Below, piece by piece: positions 25,035-31,704 of a stretch of DNA of 31,704 bases. The DNA lies in contig CAZFUS010000024.1 of the NCBI GenBank assembly GCA_964522485.1, forward strand, positions 1-31,704, given 5' to 3'. The notes under the pieces are model-generated. The model was not told the DNA's origin and searched no databases. It saw nothing but the letters and a program-made list of their open reading frames with translations. How positions within the stretch are numbered: the stretch's first letter is position 1; each line of letters begins with the position of its first letter. The stretch comes from Methylohalomonas sp964522485 (GTDB taxonomy: Bacteria > Pseudomonadota > Gammaproteobacteria > Methylohalomonadales > Methylohalomonadaceae). A program made the position numbers and the translations under genes.

Positions 25035-25955
25035 TTACGAATGCGCAGGCATCACGCCGAGTAAAAATTCCAGCAATGCCTTCTGCGCATGCAGACGGTT
25101 ACCTGCCTCTTCCCAGACCATGCTCTGTTCACCATCGATAACCTGGGCAGTTACCTCTTCGCCACGATGAGCAGGCAGACAGTGCATAAAAATGGCATCC
25201 GGTTTCGCATGTTGCATCAATTGCTCGTTTACCTGGTAGCGGCTGAACGGTCGGGCTCGCGATTCGGCTTCCCGTTCCTGACCCATGCTGGCCCAGACAT
25301 CCGTTACAACGATATCGGCCTCAGTCACCGCAGTCACGGGATCAGTCGTCAGCATCACATGCTGGCCCGCTTGTTCGACACGGTCCGCTGCCGGCGCATA
25401 GGCAGCCGGCGTGGCAATATGCAGCTTGAAATCCAGCAGGCAGGCGGCATTGATATAGGAATTGCACATGTTATTGCCGTCGCCGAGCCAGGCTACAGTA
25501 CAGCCCTGAATCGTACCGCGCAATTCATACCAGGTCAGCAAATCCGCCAGCAATTGACAGGGATGCAAAGCATCCGAAAGCCCGTTAATGACCGGAACCT
25601 CTGAATACGCTGCCAGTTTCTCGACCATGGCGTGTTCGTATGTTCGCAGCATGATGCAGTCCACCATGCGCGACAGAACACGCGCGGTATCTTCAATCGC
25701 CTCACCACGGCCAATCTGTGAAGAATCCGGTGACAGATAAATAGCATGGCCACCGAGCTGCGCCATGGCCGTTTCAAATGATACCCGCGTGCGTGTCGAG
25801 GACTTCTCGAAAATCATCGCCAATACCCGACCGGGCAGTGACTGATGGACAGTACCGCTACGAACTTCCGCTTTGAGTTCGATGGCGCGCTGGATGACGC
25901 GCTCCAGCTCGTTGCGGTTGAGATCGGTCAAACTCAGAAAATGTCTTACTGACAT
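25035..25955 (-). CDS. argF: ornithine carbamoyltransferase
   Basis: It makes citrulline from ornithine and carbamoyl phosphate in arginine biosynthesis. Carbamoyl-phosphate motif STRTRVSFE is at residues 53-61; HPCQLLADLLT and the C-terminal MHCLPAHRGEE (ornithine and catalytic Cys loop) are intact. At 306 residues the length is usual. It starts 11 bases after argD, so argD-argF form an operon. I see no clear ArgR box in the argD upstream region. Confidence 0.96.
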   Translation of the reverse strand: MSVRHFLSLTDLNRNELERVIQRAIELKAEVRSGTVHQSLPGRVLAMIFEKSSTRTRVSFETAMAQLGGHAIYLSPDSSQIGRGEAIEDTARVLSRMVDCIMLRTYEHAMVEKLAAYSEVPVINGLSDALHPCQLLADLLTWYELRGTIQGCTVAWLGDGNNMCNSYINAACLLDFKLHIATPAAYAPAADRVEQAGQHVMLTTDPVTAVTEADIVVTDVWASMGQEREAESRARPFSRYQVNEQLMQHAKPDAIFMHCLPAHRGEEVTAQVIDGEQSMVWEEAGNRLHAQKALLEFLLGVMPAHS

Positions 25956-25966
25956 AATGGACGGTC

Positions 25967-27169
25967 TCAGTGCCTGAGAAAATCACGCACGATCTTACTG
26001 ACGCCGGTCACAATCTGATCGACCTCGTCATCGCGCAGTATCAGGGGCGGCAGCAGACGCACGACGTTGCCGGCGGTCACATTGATCAGCAGCCGCTGCT
26101 CCAGTGCTGCATTCACCAGGGACTGGCACGGCTGATTCAGCTCTATGCCGATCATCAGACCTTTACCGCGAATTTCAACCACCCCCGGCTGGCCGGCAAG
26201 CTGCTCCGTCAACCCATCCAGAATCCGGCTGCCCAGTACTGCCGCACGATCGAATAGCCGATCACGCTCAATAATCTCAATCACGCTCAGGGCCGCCCGT
26301 GCGGCAAACGGATTGCCGCCGAAGGTGGAACCGTGACTGCCCGGCTGGAACAGTTCGGCCGCCGGACCGCCGGCGAGGCAGGCGCCGATGGGAATACCGT
26401 TGCCCAGAGCCTTGGCCAGCGCCATTACGTCCGGACGAACGGCTTCGTGCTGACAGGCAAACCAACACCCCGTGCGGGCCATGCCGGTCTGCACTTCGTC
26501 TAGCATCAGCAGCCACTCATGCGCATCACACAATTCGCGCAAGGACTGCAGGTAGCCCGGTGGCGGAATCCGGATGCCGCCCTCACCCTGCACCGGCTCG
26601 ACCAGGATAGCTACAATACCGGGATATTCTGCCGCTGCCCGTTCGATCGCGTCGATGTCACCATAGGCAACCCGAACGAAGCCCTGAACCAGCGGCGTGA
26701 AACCCGCCTGAATGCGGGCACTGCCGGTCGCGCTCAATGTCGCCATTGTGCGGCCGTGAAACGCCTGCTCCATGACAATAATACGGGGCTTGTCGATATC
26801 GCGCCGATGACCATACAGGCGCGCCAGTTTGATCGCCGCCTCATTGGCCTCGGCACCGGAGTTACAGAAGAACGCCTTGTCCATACCGGCGAGCCGGATC
26901 AGCCGCTCTCCCACTTGCTGCTGCAGCGGTATGCGATACAGATTAGAGGTATGCACCAGACGCTGAGCCTGTGCGGCAAGCACTTCAGCGATCTCGGGAT
27001 GCGCATGGCCGAGACCGCATACTGCGATGCCACTCAAGGCATCGAGGTAAGCATGACCGTTCTGATCATATAACCAGGCGCCGCTGCCGCGCTCAAAAGC
27101 GACAGGCAACGATTGATAGCAACGCATCAAGGCGGAGGTTGATTGTGTTTGGTTGTTCGATTCATTCAC
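25967..27169 (-). CDS. argD: acetylornithine aminotransferase
   Basis: A class III PLP aminotransferase; it converts N-acetylglutamate semialdehyde to N-acetylornithine, and many ArgD proteins also serve the lysine pathway (DapC). Motifs: FCNSGAEANEAAIKLAR (phosphate binding), LDEVQTGMARTG with the PLP Asp, and ALAKALGNGIPIGA with the Schiff-base Lys. It has 400 residues, as expected. The start is a GTG at 27169. Adjacent argF supports ArgD over other class III enzymes. Confidence 0.95.
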   Translation of the reverse strand: MNESNNQTQSTSALMRCYQSLPVAFERGSGAWLYDQNGHAYLDALSGIAVCGLGHAHPEIAEVLAAQAQRLVHTSNLYRIPLQQQVGERLIRLAGMDKAFFCNSGAEANEAAIKLARLYGHRRDIDKPRIIVMEQAFHGRTMATLSATGSARIQAGFTPLVQGFVRVAYGDIDAIERAAAEYPGIVAILVEPVQGEGGIRIPPPGYLQSLRELCDAHEWLLMLDEVQTGMARTGCWFACQHEAVRPDVMALAKALGNGIPIGACLAGGPAAELFQPGSHGSTFGGNPFAARAALSVIEIIERDRLFDRAAVLGSRILDGLTEQLAGQPGVVEIRGKGLMIGIELNQPCQSLVNAALEQRLLINVTAGNVVRLLPPLILRDDEVDQIVTGVSKIVRDFLRH

Positions 27170-27198
27170 TATTTAACATTCCCGTGCCCAGAATAACG

Positions 27199-27226
27199 AA
27201 GCCCGGCCAGGTAGATGGCCGGGCTT
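27199..27226 (-). terminator. intrinsic terminator after the PuuD-like gene
   Basis: AAGCCCGGCCA (27199-27209) and TGGCCGGGCTT (27216-27226) form a perfect 11-bp stem with a 6-base loop, 25 bases past the PuuD-like stop and before argD. The minus-strand tail (CGTTATTC) is only moderately T-rich. Confidence 0.75.
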
Positions 27227-27250
27227 GCGCAACAGCGGCTGGACCAGCGT

Positions 27251-27769
27251 CTAGAACGGCAAGCCGTGCGACGCCGCTCCCATGAATAACAACATCGGTA
27301 TGGACATCAGCGTATTCGAGCGTGACGCCAGAAAGGCGGTCCGCTTGGCCACGGCTTTTTCGTCATCACTGGCCTGAACCATACCCAGTACTTTTTTCTG
27401 ATTGGGCCAGATCAGCACCCAGACATTGAACAGCATGATCGTGCCCAGCCAGGCACCCATGCCGATCGTAGTGGCATACAGACGCTCGGTGGAATCCAGC
27501 GTCAGACCGAGCGCAAATGCATTCCAGAACATTCCATTATGCGCCAGATAGGCGGCGCCGGACAGCCATGTCACCACAGCCGCCCAGCGAAACCACACCA
27601 GCGCCAGCGGCGCGACGTACTTGCCGATAGCCGCAGGGCCGGGGCCGTCTTTGTCTGCCATGGCTTTTGCCTGGGCCGGCACCTGAACAAAATTGAAATA
27701 ATACAACAGGCCGATCCATGTGACACCGGCCAGATAGTGCAGCAAGCGGATTAGTGCAGCGATTTCCAT
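27251..27769 (-). CDS. PuuD-like integral membrane protein
   Basis: The sequence resembles the membrane domain of the urate hydroxylase PuuD family (COG3748-type). It has 172 residues with about four hydrophobic segments (near 6-28, 50-80, 100-125, 148-168) and family-like pieces LLHYLAGVTWIGLLYYFNFVQV, WFRWAAVVTWLSG and MLFNVWVLIWPNQKKVLG. The cytochrome c domain of full-length PuuD is absent, and no purine genes lie nearby, so urate oxidation should not be assumed. AGGGGA sits before the ATG. It follows a 31-residue membrane peptide gene by 43 bases and is likely co-transcribed with it. Confidence 0.7.
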   Translation of the reverse strand: MEIAALIRLLHYLAGVTWIGLLYYFNFVQVPAQAKAMADKDGPGPAAIGKYVAPLALVWFRWAAVVTWLSGAAYLAHNGMFWNAFALGLTLDSTERLYATTIGMGAWLGTIMLFNVWVLIWPNQKKVLGMVQASDDEKAVAKRTAFLASRSNTLMSIPMLLFMGAASHGLPF

Positions 27770-27812
27770 TGGTATTGTCCCCTATCGTTATGTCTCGTGG
27801 GCTTTGCAGGAC

Positions 27813-27908
27813 TCAGACACCAGCAATGGCATTCACAATGACAATCAGAATCGCAGTCAGGACAATACCGGCGATAATGGTTCCCCAGATGGAATTCAGT
27901 GGATTCAT
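27813..27908 (-). CDS. 31-residue single-span membrane peptide
   Basis: The minus strand encodes MNPLNSIWGTII followed by AGIVLTAILIVIVNAIAGV and TGA. The ATG at 27908 has a GGGGGTGA ribosome site about 6 bases upstream, and almost the whole peptide is one hydrophobic span. A promoter lies about 100 bases upstream and the PuuD-like gene 43 bases downstream. It may be a subunit or regulator of that protein. I do not recognise the family; reality rests on ribosome site, composition and context. Confidence 0.6.
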   Translation of the reverse strand: MNPLNSIWGTIIAGIVLTAILIVIVNAIAGV

Positions 27909-28004
27909 CAGTCGTCACCCCCAAGCCGATTCATGTTTTCAATATTGAACCACTTCAACCACTTATACATTCCAATTCAACAACTTAAATAGATCACCCC
28001 TTTA

Positions 28005-28033
28005 ATTATAGTGCCTGATGAGGCAGCTTTCAT
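28005..28033 (-). promoter_or_regulatory. promoter for the small membrane peptide and PuuD-like gene
   Basis: Minus-strand -35 ATGAAA (28028-28033), 17-base spacer and perfect -10 TATAAT (28005-28010), about 100 bases upstream of the 31-residue reading frame. Confidence 0.6.
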
Positions 28034-28106
28034 CATTGAAGAGTGGAGATGTTCAACATTCCGCGCCAGCCCGGGCCAGGAGCGGCGGGACTACCAATGA
28101 GGAGAT

Positions 28107-28136
28107 GTCAGGCGCGGCGAATAACCGGCGCCTGAC
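28107..28136 (-). terminator. possible terminator hairpin after sodB
   Basis: GTCAGGCGC (28107-28115) and GCGCCTGAC (28128-28136) form a perfect 9-bp stem 24 bases past the sodB stop. No T-tract follows on the minus strand, so it may act as an RNA-stabilising 3' hairpin or need Rho. Confidence 0.4.
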
Positions 28137-28159
28137 ACTGCCTCGCCGGACGACCGGGT

Positions 28160-28759
28160 TCAGCCGCCGAAATTGCGCGCGCTGAAATCCCAGTTCACGA
28201 TGTTCCAGAATGCCTCCAGATATTTCGGCCGGGCATTCCGGTAATCGATGTAATAGGCGTGTTCCCAGACATCGCAGGTCAGAAGCGGTTTCAGATCCTG
28301 CTGCATGGGATTGTCGGCATCATCGGTATTGACGATCTCCAGAGTACCGTCCTCGTGGGCTACCAGCCAGGTCCAGCCGGAGCCGAAATTACCGACTGCC
28401 ATGTCAGTGAACTTCTGCCGGAAATCATCGGCGGAGCCGAAGGCGGACTGGATGGCCTTGCCGAGATCACCGGCCGGATCACCGCCGCCTTTCGGCGACA
28501 AGGAATTCCAGTAGAAAGTATGATTCCAGACCTGTGCCGCCTGATTAAAAAGCTTGCCGGCGGGTGCCTGGCGGATGATGTCCTCCAGTGACAGATCTTC
28601 GTATTCAGTCCCTGGCAACAGGCCGTTCAGCGTCTCAACATAAGTTTTGTGATGCTTGCCGTAGTGATACTCCAGGGTCTCAGCGGATATATAGGGCGCC
28701 AATGCATCCTTCGCGTAAGGCAGCTCGGGTAATTTGTGTCTTGCTAACGCTTGTTCCAT
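28160..28759 (-). CDS. sodB: superoxide dismutase, Fe-type
   Basis: It converts superoxide to hydrogen peroxide and oxygen in the cytosol. I choose the ATG at 28759 (MEQALARHKLPELPYAKDAL), with GAGGT upstream, giving 199 residues; the longer frame to 28852 covers the promoter. Iron ligands are seen in YHYGKHH, NHTFYW and CDVWEHAYYID. The Gln in FNQAAQVWNH and the A-V-G-N-F-G-S-G-W-T-W-L block mark the Fe rather than Mn subgroup. It is divergent from the hyuB-like gene. Confidence 0.95.
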   Translation of the reverse strand: MEQALARHKLPELPYAKDALAPYISAETLEYHYGKHHKTYVETLNGLLPGTEYEDLSLEDIIRQAPAGKLFNQAAQVWNHTFYWNSLSPKGGGDPAGDLGKAIQSAFGSADDFRQKFTDMAVGNFGSGWTWLVAHEDGTLEIVNTDDADNPMQQDLKPLLTCDVWEHAYYIDYRNARPKYLEAFWNIVNWDFSARNFGG

Positions 28760-28824
28760 TATGAACCTCGCATATTGTTTTGGATGCTGGTAAGTCTTGA
28801 AGTCAATTTCATTAAGGGGCAGCG

Positions 28825-28852
28825 AGTATAAATTAGGCAGAACACTGCTCAA
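28825..28852 (-). promoter_or_regulatory. sodB promoter
   Basis: Minus-strand -35 TTGAGC (28847-28852), 16-base spacer and -10 TATACT (28825-28830), giving a leader of about 60 nt. The plus strand at the same place reads TATAAA (28827-28832), a possible -10 for the divergent hyuB-like gene, so the two promoters may overlap. Confidence 0.6.
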
Positions 28853-28867
28853 AACCCGCTTGTCTAT

Positions 28868-30391
28868 ATGGACCCGATAGAACTGTCATTGTTCTCCAGC
28901 CGCATCCAGGCAGTATGCGACGAGATGGGCGCGATGCTGCGCTATGCCGCATTCTCCCCCAATATCAAGGATCGGCTCGATTATTCCTGCGCTGTTTTCG
29001 ATGCCGACGGCCTCCTCTGCGCCCAGGCCGCCCATATTCCCGTGCATCTCGGCAGCATGGCCTACGCCATGCGTGACATCGTCAGTCACTATGACTGGCG
29101 GCAGGGCAACATGATGATTCTCAATGATCCCTTTCTGGGCGGCACGCACCTGCCTGATGTCACCATCATCGCGCCTGTCATGCAGGATGGCCGGATTGCG
29201 GCTTTTGTCGCCAATCGGGCGCATCACGCCGATATCGGCGCCTCTGCACCGGGATCCATGCCACTTGCAGACCGGCTTGAAGACGAAGGCCTGCTGCTGT
29301 CTCCGCAGTGGCTGATGCGCGATGGCGAACTGATACCGGACACCTTTACTGCCATCCTGCGGGCACTCAACAATCCGCGCCAGGCCGAAGCCGATTTCCG
29401 CGCCCAGGTGAGTGCCAATCACTGTGGCGTCGCGCGGCTGCAGAGCCTGATCCGGCATGATGGTATGGATGCTTTTAAGCGGGCACTGGCGGCCCTCAAC
29501 GATTACGCGGAAACACTGGCGCTTGAAGGACTGTCAGCCCTGCCTGATGGAGAGTATGGCTATCAGGATGTCATGGACGACGATGGCTTCGGACAGACCG
29601 ATATTCCCATCGCTGTCCACATCCGGATACGCAGCGGCCGGGTTGAACTCGATTTCACGGGGACAGCAGCCCAGGCAAACGGCAATATCAACTGTCCCCT
29701 GTCCGTTACGGCCGCAGCCGTCTATTACTGTCTGCACTGTCTGATGCCGCCGCAGACACCCGCCTGTGCGGGCAGTTTTCGTCCCATTCATTTTCAAGCG
29801 CCGACCGGTTGCCTGGTCAACGCCCGTGCTCCGGCGGCGGTGGCAGCCGGCAATGTCGAGACCAGCACCCGCATCGTCGATGTCATTCTGGGAGCACTGG
29901 CACAGGCTGATCCAGAGCGCATTCCGGCCGCCAGCCAGGGCAGCATGAACAATATCGCCATGGGCGGCAGTGGCTGGGATTACTATGAAACCCTGGCCGG
30001 TGGAATGGGCGCCGGGGCTCATGGTGGCGGCCTCAACGCAGTGCATAGCCACATGACCAACACGCTGAACACGCCCATCGAAGTCGTGGAAATGCAATAC
30101 CCGCTGCGCGTGATGCGTTACGCTATCCGCGCCGGCTCCGGCGGCCACGGCCGGCGGCCGGGTGGTGACGGTCTGATCCGGGAATACCGCTTCCTTGAGC
30201 CGGCCCAAGTGACGCTGCTGACCGAGCGACGTCGTCATCAACCCTGGGGACTGGCTGGCGGCGGAACCGGGGCCACTGGCATGAATTGTCTGAATAATCA
30301 GCAACTGCCCGGCAAAGTCAGCCTGAAGGCTCACACCGATGATTACTTATCCATTGCCACACCCGGCGGCGGTGGCTGGGGAAGCAGCTGA
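28868..30391 (+). CDS. hydantoinase B/oxoprolinase family protein
   Basis: The family (HyuB) forms the B part of ATP-dependent hydantoinases, oxoprolinases and acetone carboxylase-like enzymes, normally with a HyuA partner. At 507 residues it is full length. Conserved blocks: SFSPNIKDRLDYSCAVFD-like start, AHIPVHLGSMAYAM, ILNDPFLGGTHLPDVT, ANRAHHADIGASAPGSMP, and the C-terminal GGHGRRPGGDG. No hyuA lies in this window; downstream is grxD. The ATG at 28868 has no good ribosome site. Substrate unknown. Confidence 0.9.
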   Translation: MDPIELSLFSSRIQAVCDEMGAMLRYAAFSPNIKDRLDYSCAVFDADGLLCAQAAHIPVHLGSMAYAMRDIVSHYDWRQGNMMILNDPFLGGTHLPDVTIIAPVMQDGRIAAFVANRAHHADIGASAPGSMPLADRLEDEGLLLSPQWLMRDGELIPDTFTAILRALNNPRQAEADFRAQVSANHCGVARLQSLIRHDGMDAFKRALAALNDYAETLALEGLSALPDGEYGYQDVMDDDGFGQTDIPIAVHIRIRSGRVELDFTGTAAQANGNINCPLSVTAAAVYYCLHCLMPPQTPACAGSFRPIHFQAPTGCLVNARAPAAVAAGNVETSTRIVDVILGALAQADPERIPAASQGSMNNIAMGGSGWDYYETLAGGMGAGAHGGGLNAVHSHMTNTLNTPIEVVEMQYPLRVMRYAIRAGSGGHGRRPGGDGLIREYRFLEPAQVTLLTERRRHQPWGLAGGGTGATGMNCLNNQQLPGKVSLKAHTDDYLSIATPGGGGWGSS

Positions 30392-30492
30392 GAGACGCAT
30401 CCAGCTCCCGGAACCTGTATCACAACACTTGTCCCCGCCTGTGAGCGAGATACGAAAGACAAAGGACGGGACATATTGCCGGCTGAATTTGA

Positions 30493-30507
30493 TACAATTG
30501 AATTGTA
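30493..30507 (+). promoter_or_regulatory. palindrome in the grxD upstream region, possible operator
   Basis: TACAATT-G-AATTGTA is a perfect 15-base palindrome ending 33 bases before the grxD ATG. Its left half doubles as a -10-like TACAAT, so a repressor bound here would block a promoter. No known factor is assigned. Confidence 0.4.
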
Positions 30508-30540
30508 AAGTTAGCAGCATCAGCACAAGAGGTTTCACCT

Positions 30541-30879
30541 ATGGACGTCATGGAACAAATCAAGCAGGCAATTGAAAACAATCCCGTCGTCATTTTCATG
30601 AAAGGCACGCCGGATTTACCGCAGTGTGGTTTTTCCATGCGGACTGCCGAGGCTCTGAAAGCCTGTAATGTAGAATTCGCCTATGTCGATATCCTGGCAC
30701 AACCGGAGATACGTGCCAGCCTGCCGCAGTATTCCCACTGGCCGACCTTCCCGCAGGTCTTTGTCAACGGCGAACTGATTGGTGGCTGCGATATTACGCT
30801 GGAACTGTATGAGAAGGGCGATCTGCAGCAAATGGTAACGAGCGCTGCCGGAAAACAGGAAACCGCTGCTGACAGCTAG
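30541..30879 (+). CDS. grxD: monothiol glutaredoxin (Grx4/GrxD type)
   Basis: A CGFS monothiol glutaredoxin; the family binds 2Fe-2S clusters with glutathione and passes iron-sulfur clusters to targets. The motif CGFS is at residues 29-32 within LPQCGFSMR, and WPTFPQVFVNGELIGGCDI carries the cis-Pro and glutathione-binding residues. At 112 residues it is normal. The ATG at 30541 has AGAGGT upstream. The 3' end overlaps the convergent dnaQ by 4 bases. Confidence 0.95.
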   Translation: MDVMEQIKQAIENNPVVIFMKGTPDLPQCGFSMRTAEALKACNVEFAYVDILAQPEIRASLPQYSHWPTFPQVFVNGELIGGCDITLELYEKGDLQQMVTSAAGKQETAADS

Positions 30880-31619
30880 CGAGTTTCACCGGATTGTTGT
30901 GCATTACCGTTTTGTCCTGCCAGCTGCCGCCACAGACAGACCCCACCGCTGTTACGCTCCAGTTCGTCGAGACGGCGCTCGTGAGCTTCGATTTCGGATG
31001 CGGGAACTTCCATCAGCTTGAGCGGCGGCCGCTCCATAATCATTAGACGCCGACCATCAGTCCCCATTGAGCCCGACTGGGCCATCAGACCCAGATCTTC
31101 CTGACCACTGGTCATGGCCAGGTAAACATCAAGCAGAATTCCGGCATCCAGCAAAGCGCCATGCCACTGACGCTGGGAATTATCGATGGCGTAACGTCTG
31201 CACAATTCATCCAGACTGTTGCGTTTGCCGGGATGCATACTACGCGCAAGCGCCAGTGTATCGACAATACGGCAAAAATCCTCGACCTGACCCCAGTCCG
31301 GACCGAGCCGTTTCAGCTCGGCATTCAGGAAGGCCACATCAAACGGCGCGTTATGGATAATCAGTTCGGCGTCGCGCACGAACTCAATGAAATCATGTGC
31401 AATATCGCCGAAACGGGGTTTGTCAGCCAGAAAATCATTACTGATGCCGTGCACGTCAAATGCGCCTTCATCAACGGCGCGTTCCGGGTTCAGATACTGA
31501 TGATACTGCCGTTCGGTGTGGCGGCGATTTTTGATTTCCACACAACCGATTTCAATAATGCGATGCCCCTGGGAGGGTTCCAGGCCGGTGGTTTCGGTAT
31601 CAAGTACAATCTGGCGCAT
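30876..31619 (-). CDS. dnaQ: DNA polymerase III epsilon subunit (proofreading exonuclease)
   Basis: The 3'-5' exonuclease of the replicase. Exo I is LDTETTGL (Asp7, Glu9), Exo II is HNAPFDVAFLNAEL, and Exo III has WHGALLDAGILLDVY with His and Asp. The C-terminal tail (EAHERRLDELERNSGGVCLWRQL) matches the alpha-subunit-binding end of gammaproteobacterial epsilon. At 247 residues it is typical. The ATG at 31619 follows GAGGGA. A perfect heptanucleotide array begins 22 bases upstream of this ATG. Confidence 0.96.
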   Translation of the reverse strand: MRQIVLDTETTGLEPSQGHRIIEIGCVEIKNRRHTERQYHQYLNPERAVDEGAFDVHGISNDFLADKPRFGDIAHDFIEFVRDAELIIHNAPFDVAFLNAELKRLGPDWGQVEDFCRIVDTLALARSMHPGKRNSLDELCRRYAIDNSQRQWHGALLDAGILLDVYLAMTSGQEDLGLMAQSGSMGTDGRRLMIMERPPLKLMEVPASEIEAHERRLDELERNSGGVCLWRQLAGQNGNAQQSGETR

Positions 31620-31640
31620 CTTTATCGTCCCTCGTCGCTC

Positions 31641-31682
31641 GTGAAGTGTGAAGTGTGAAGTGTGAAGTGTGAAGTGTGAAGT
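31641..31682. repeat. six perfect copies of a 7-base unit upstream of dnaQ
   Basis: GTGAAGT is repeated six times without error (42 bases), ending near the window edge with GAAATT. The unit shares GTGAA with the degenerate repeats at 4830-4858. On the dnaQ strand it reads ACTTCAC and lies right before the ribosome site, so it is probably in the leader or promoter. Confidence 0.9.
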
Positions 31683-31704
31683 GAAATTGGAAACGGCGGG
31701 GAAC

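Noticed and set aside
27251..27769. Functional urate hydroxylase
   Set aside because: The cytochrome c domain is missing and no purine-degradation genes are nearby; only membrane-domain similarity can be claimed.
28760..28852. Long N-terminal extension of SodB
   Set aside because: It covers the predicted promoter; the ATG at 28759 has a ribosome site and matches the family start.
29534..30334. 266-codon minus-strand frame opposite the hyuB-like gene
   Set aside because: Shadow of the HyuB reading frame, with no recognisable content.
31641..31682. CRISPR array
   Set aside because: The unit is 7 bases with no spacers; it is a simple tandem repeat.

Overview
This window reads as a chromosomal core segment of a gammaproteobacterium. 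The strongest evidence is gene order: surE-pcm-nlpD-rpoS, rimP-nusA-infB-rbfA-truB-rpsO-pnp, and a PBP1B gene followed by a small TPR lipoprotein gene as in pseudomonads. I cannot name the genus. Nearly all genes are housekeeping, and most lie on the minus strand. I see no prophage, insertion sequence, CRISPR array or integron.

Layout. 1-343 holds no complete gene, only the possible start of a leftward gene at the edge. 344-787 is a small exported protein of unknown function. 953-9488 is the translation/transcription/RNA-turnover operon (minus): rimP, nusA, infB, rbfA, truB, rpsO, pnp. It has a promoter and a candidate attenuator leader upstream of rimP, a second promoter before rpsO, and a degenerate GTGAAnn repeat between rbfA and infB. 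9618-9896 has no gene I can support. 9897-11663 is a KefB/CPA2-type cation:proton antiporter and 11812-12480 is a PiuC-like Fe(II)/2-oxoglutarate dioxygenase. 12540-13716 is decayed DNA: the start of an exported gene fused out of frame to the back half of a MauG-type di-haem peroxidase that carries a cupredoxin domain. 13742-13818 is an initiator tRNA (minus) with its own promoter and terminator, followed by an inverted-repeat element.

14013-16542 is the complete three-gene AmmeMemoRadiSam set: a radical SAM gene on minus, and the MEMO1-like and AMMECR1-like genes divergent on plus. This conserved system still has no settled function. 16529-19495 is PBP1B plus an LpoP-like lipoprotein. 19648-20063 is a lysine-rich histone-H1-like gene whose stop codon sits directly behind a dnaX-type A_AAA_AAG heptamer; the -1 frame stays open for 43 more basic residues. 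Then come adk, a Mth938-domain protein, rpoS-nlpD-pcm-surE, argF-argD, a PuuD-like membrane protein with an unlisted 31-residue membrane peptide upstream, sodB, an orphan hyuB-like gene, grxD and dnaQ. A six-copy perfect heptanucleotide array lies just upstream of dnaQ.

The most interesting items are the histone-gene frameshift candidate, the dnaQ-proximal heptamer array (same GTGAAnn family as the rbfA-infB spacer), the rimP leader, the 31-residue membrane peptide, the AmmeMemoRadiSam locus and the decayed haem/copper protein. None can be proved here without comparative searches or RNA/protein data.
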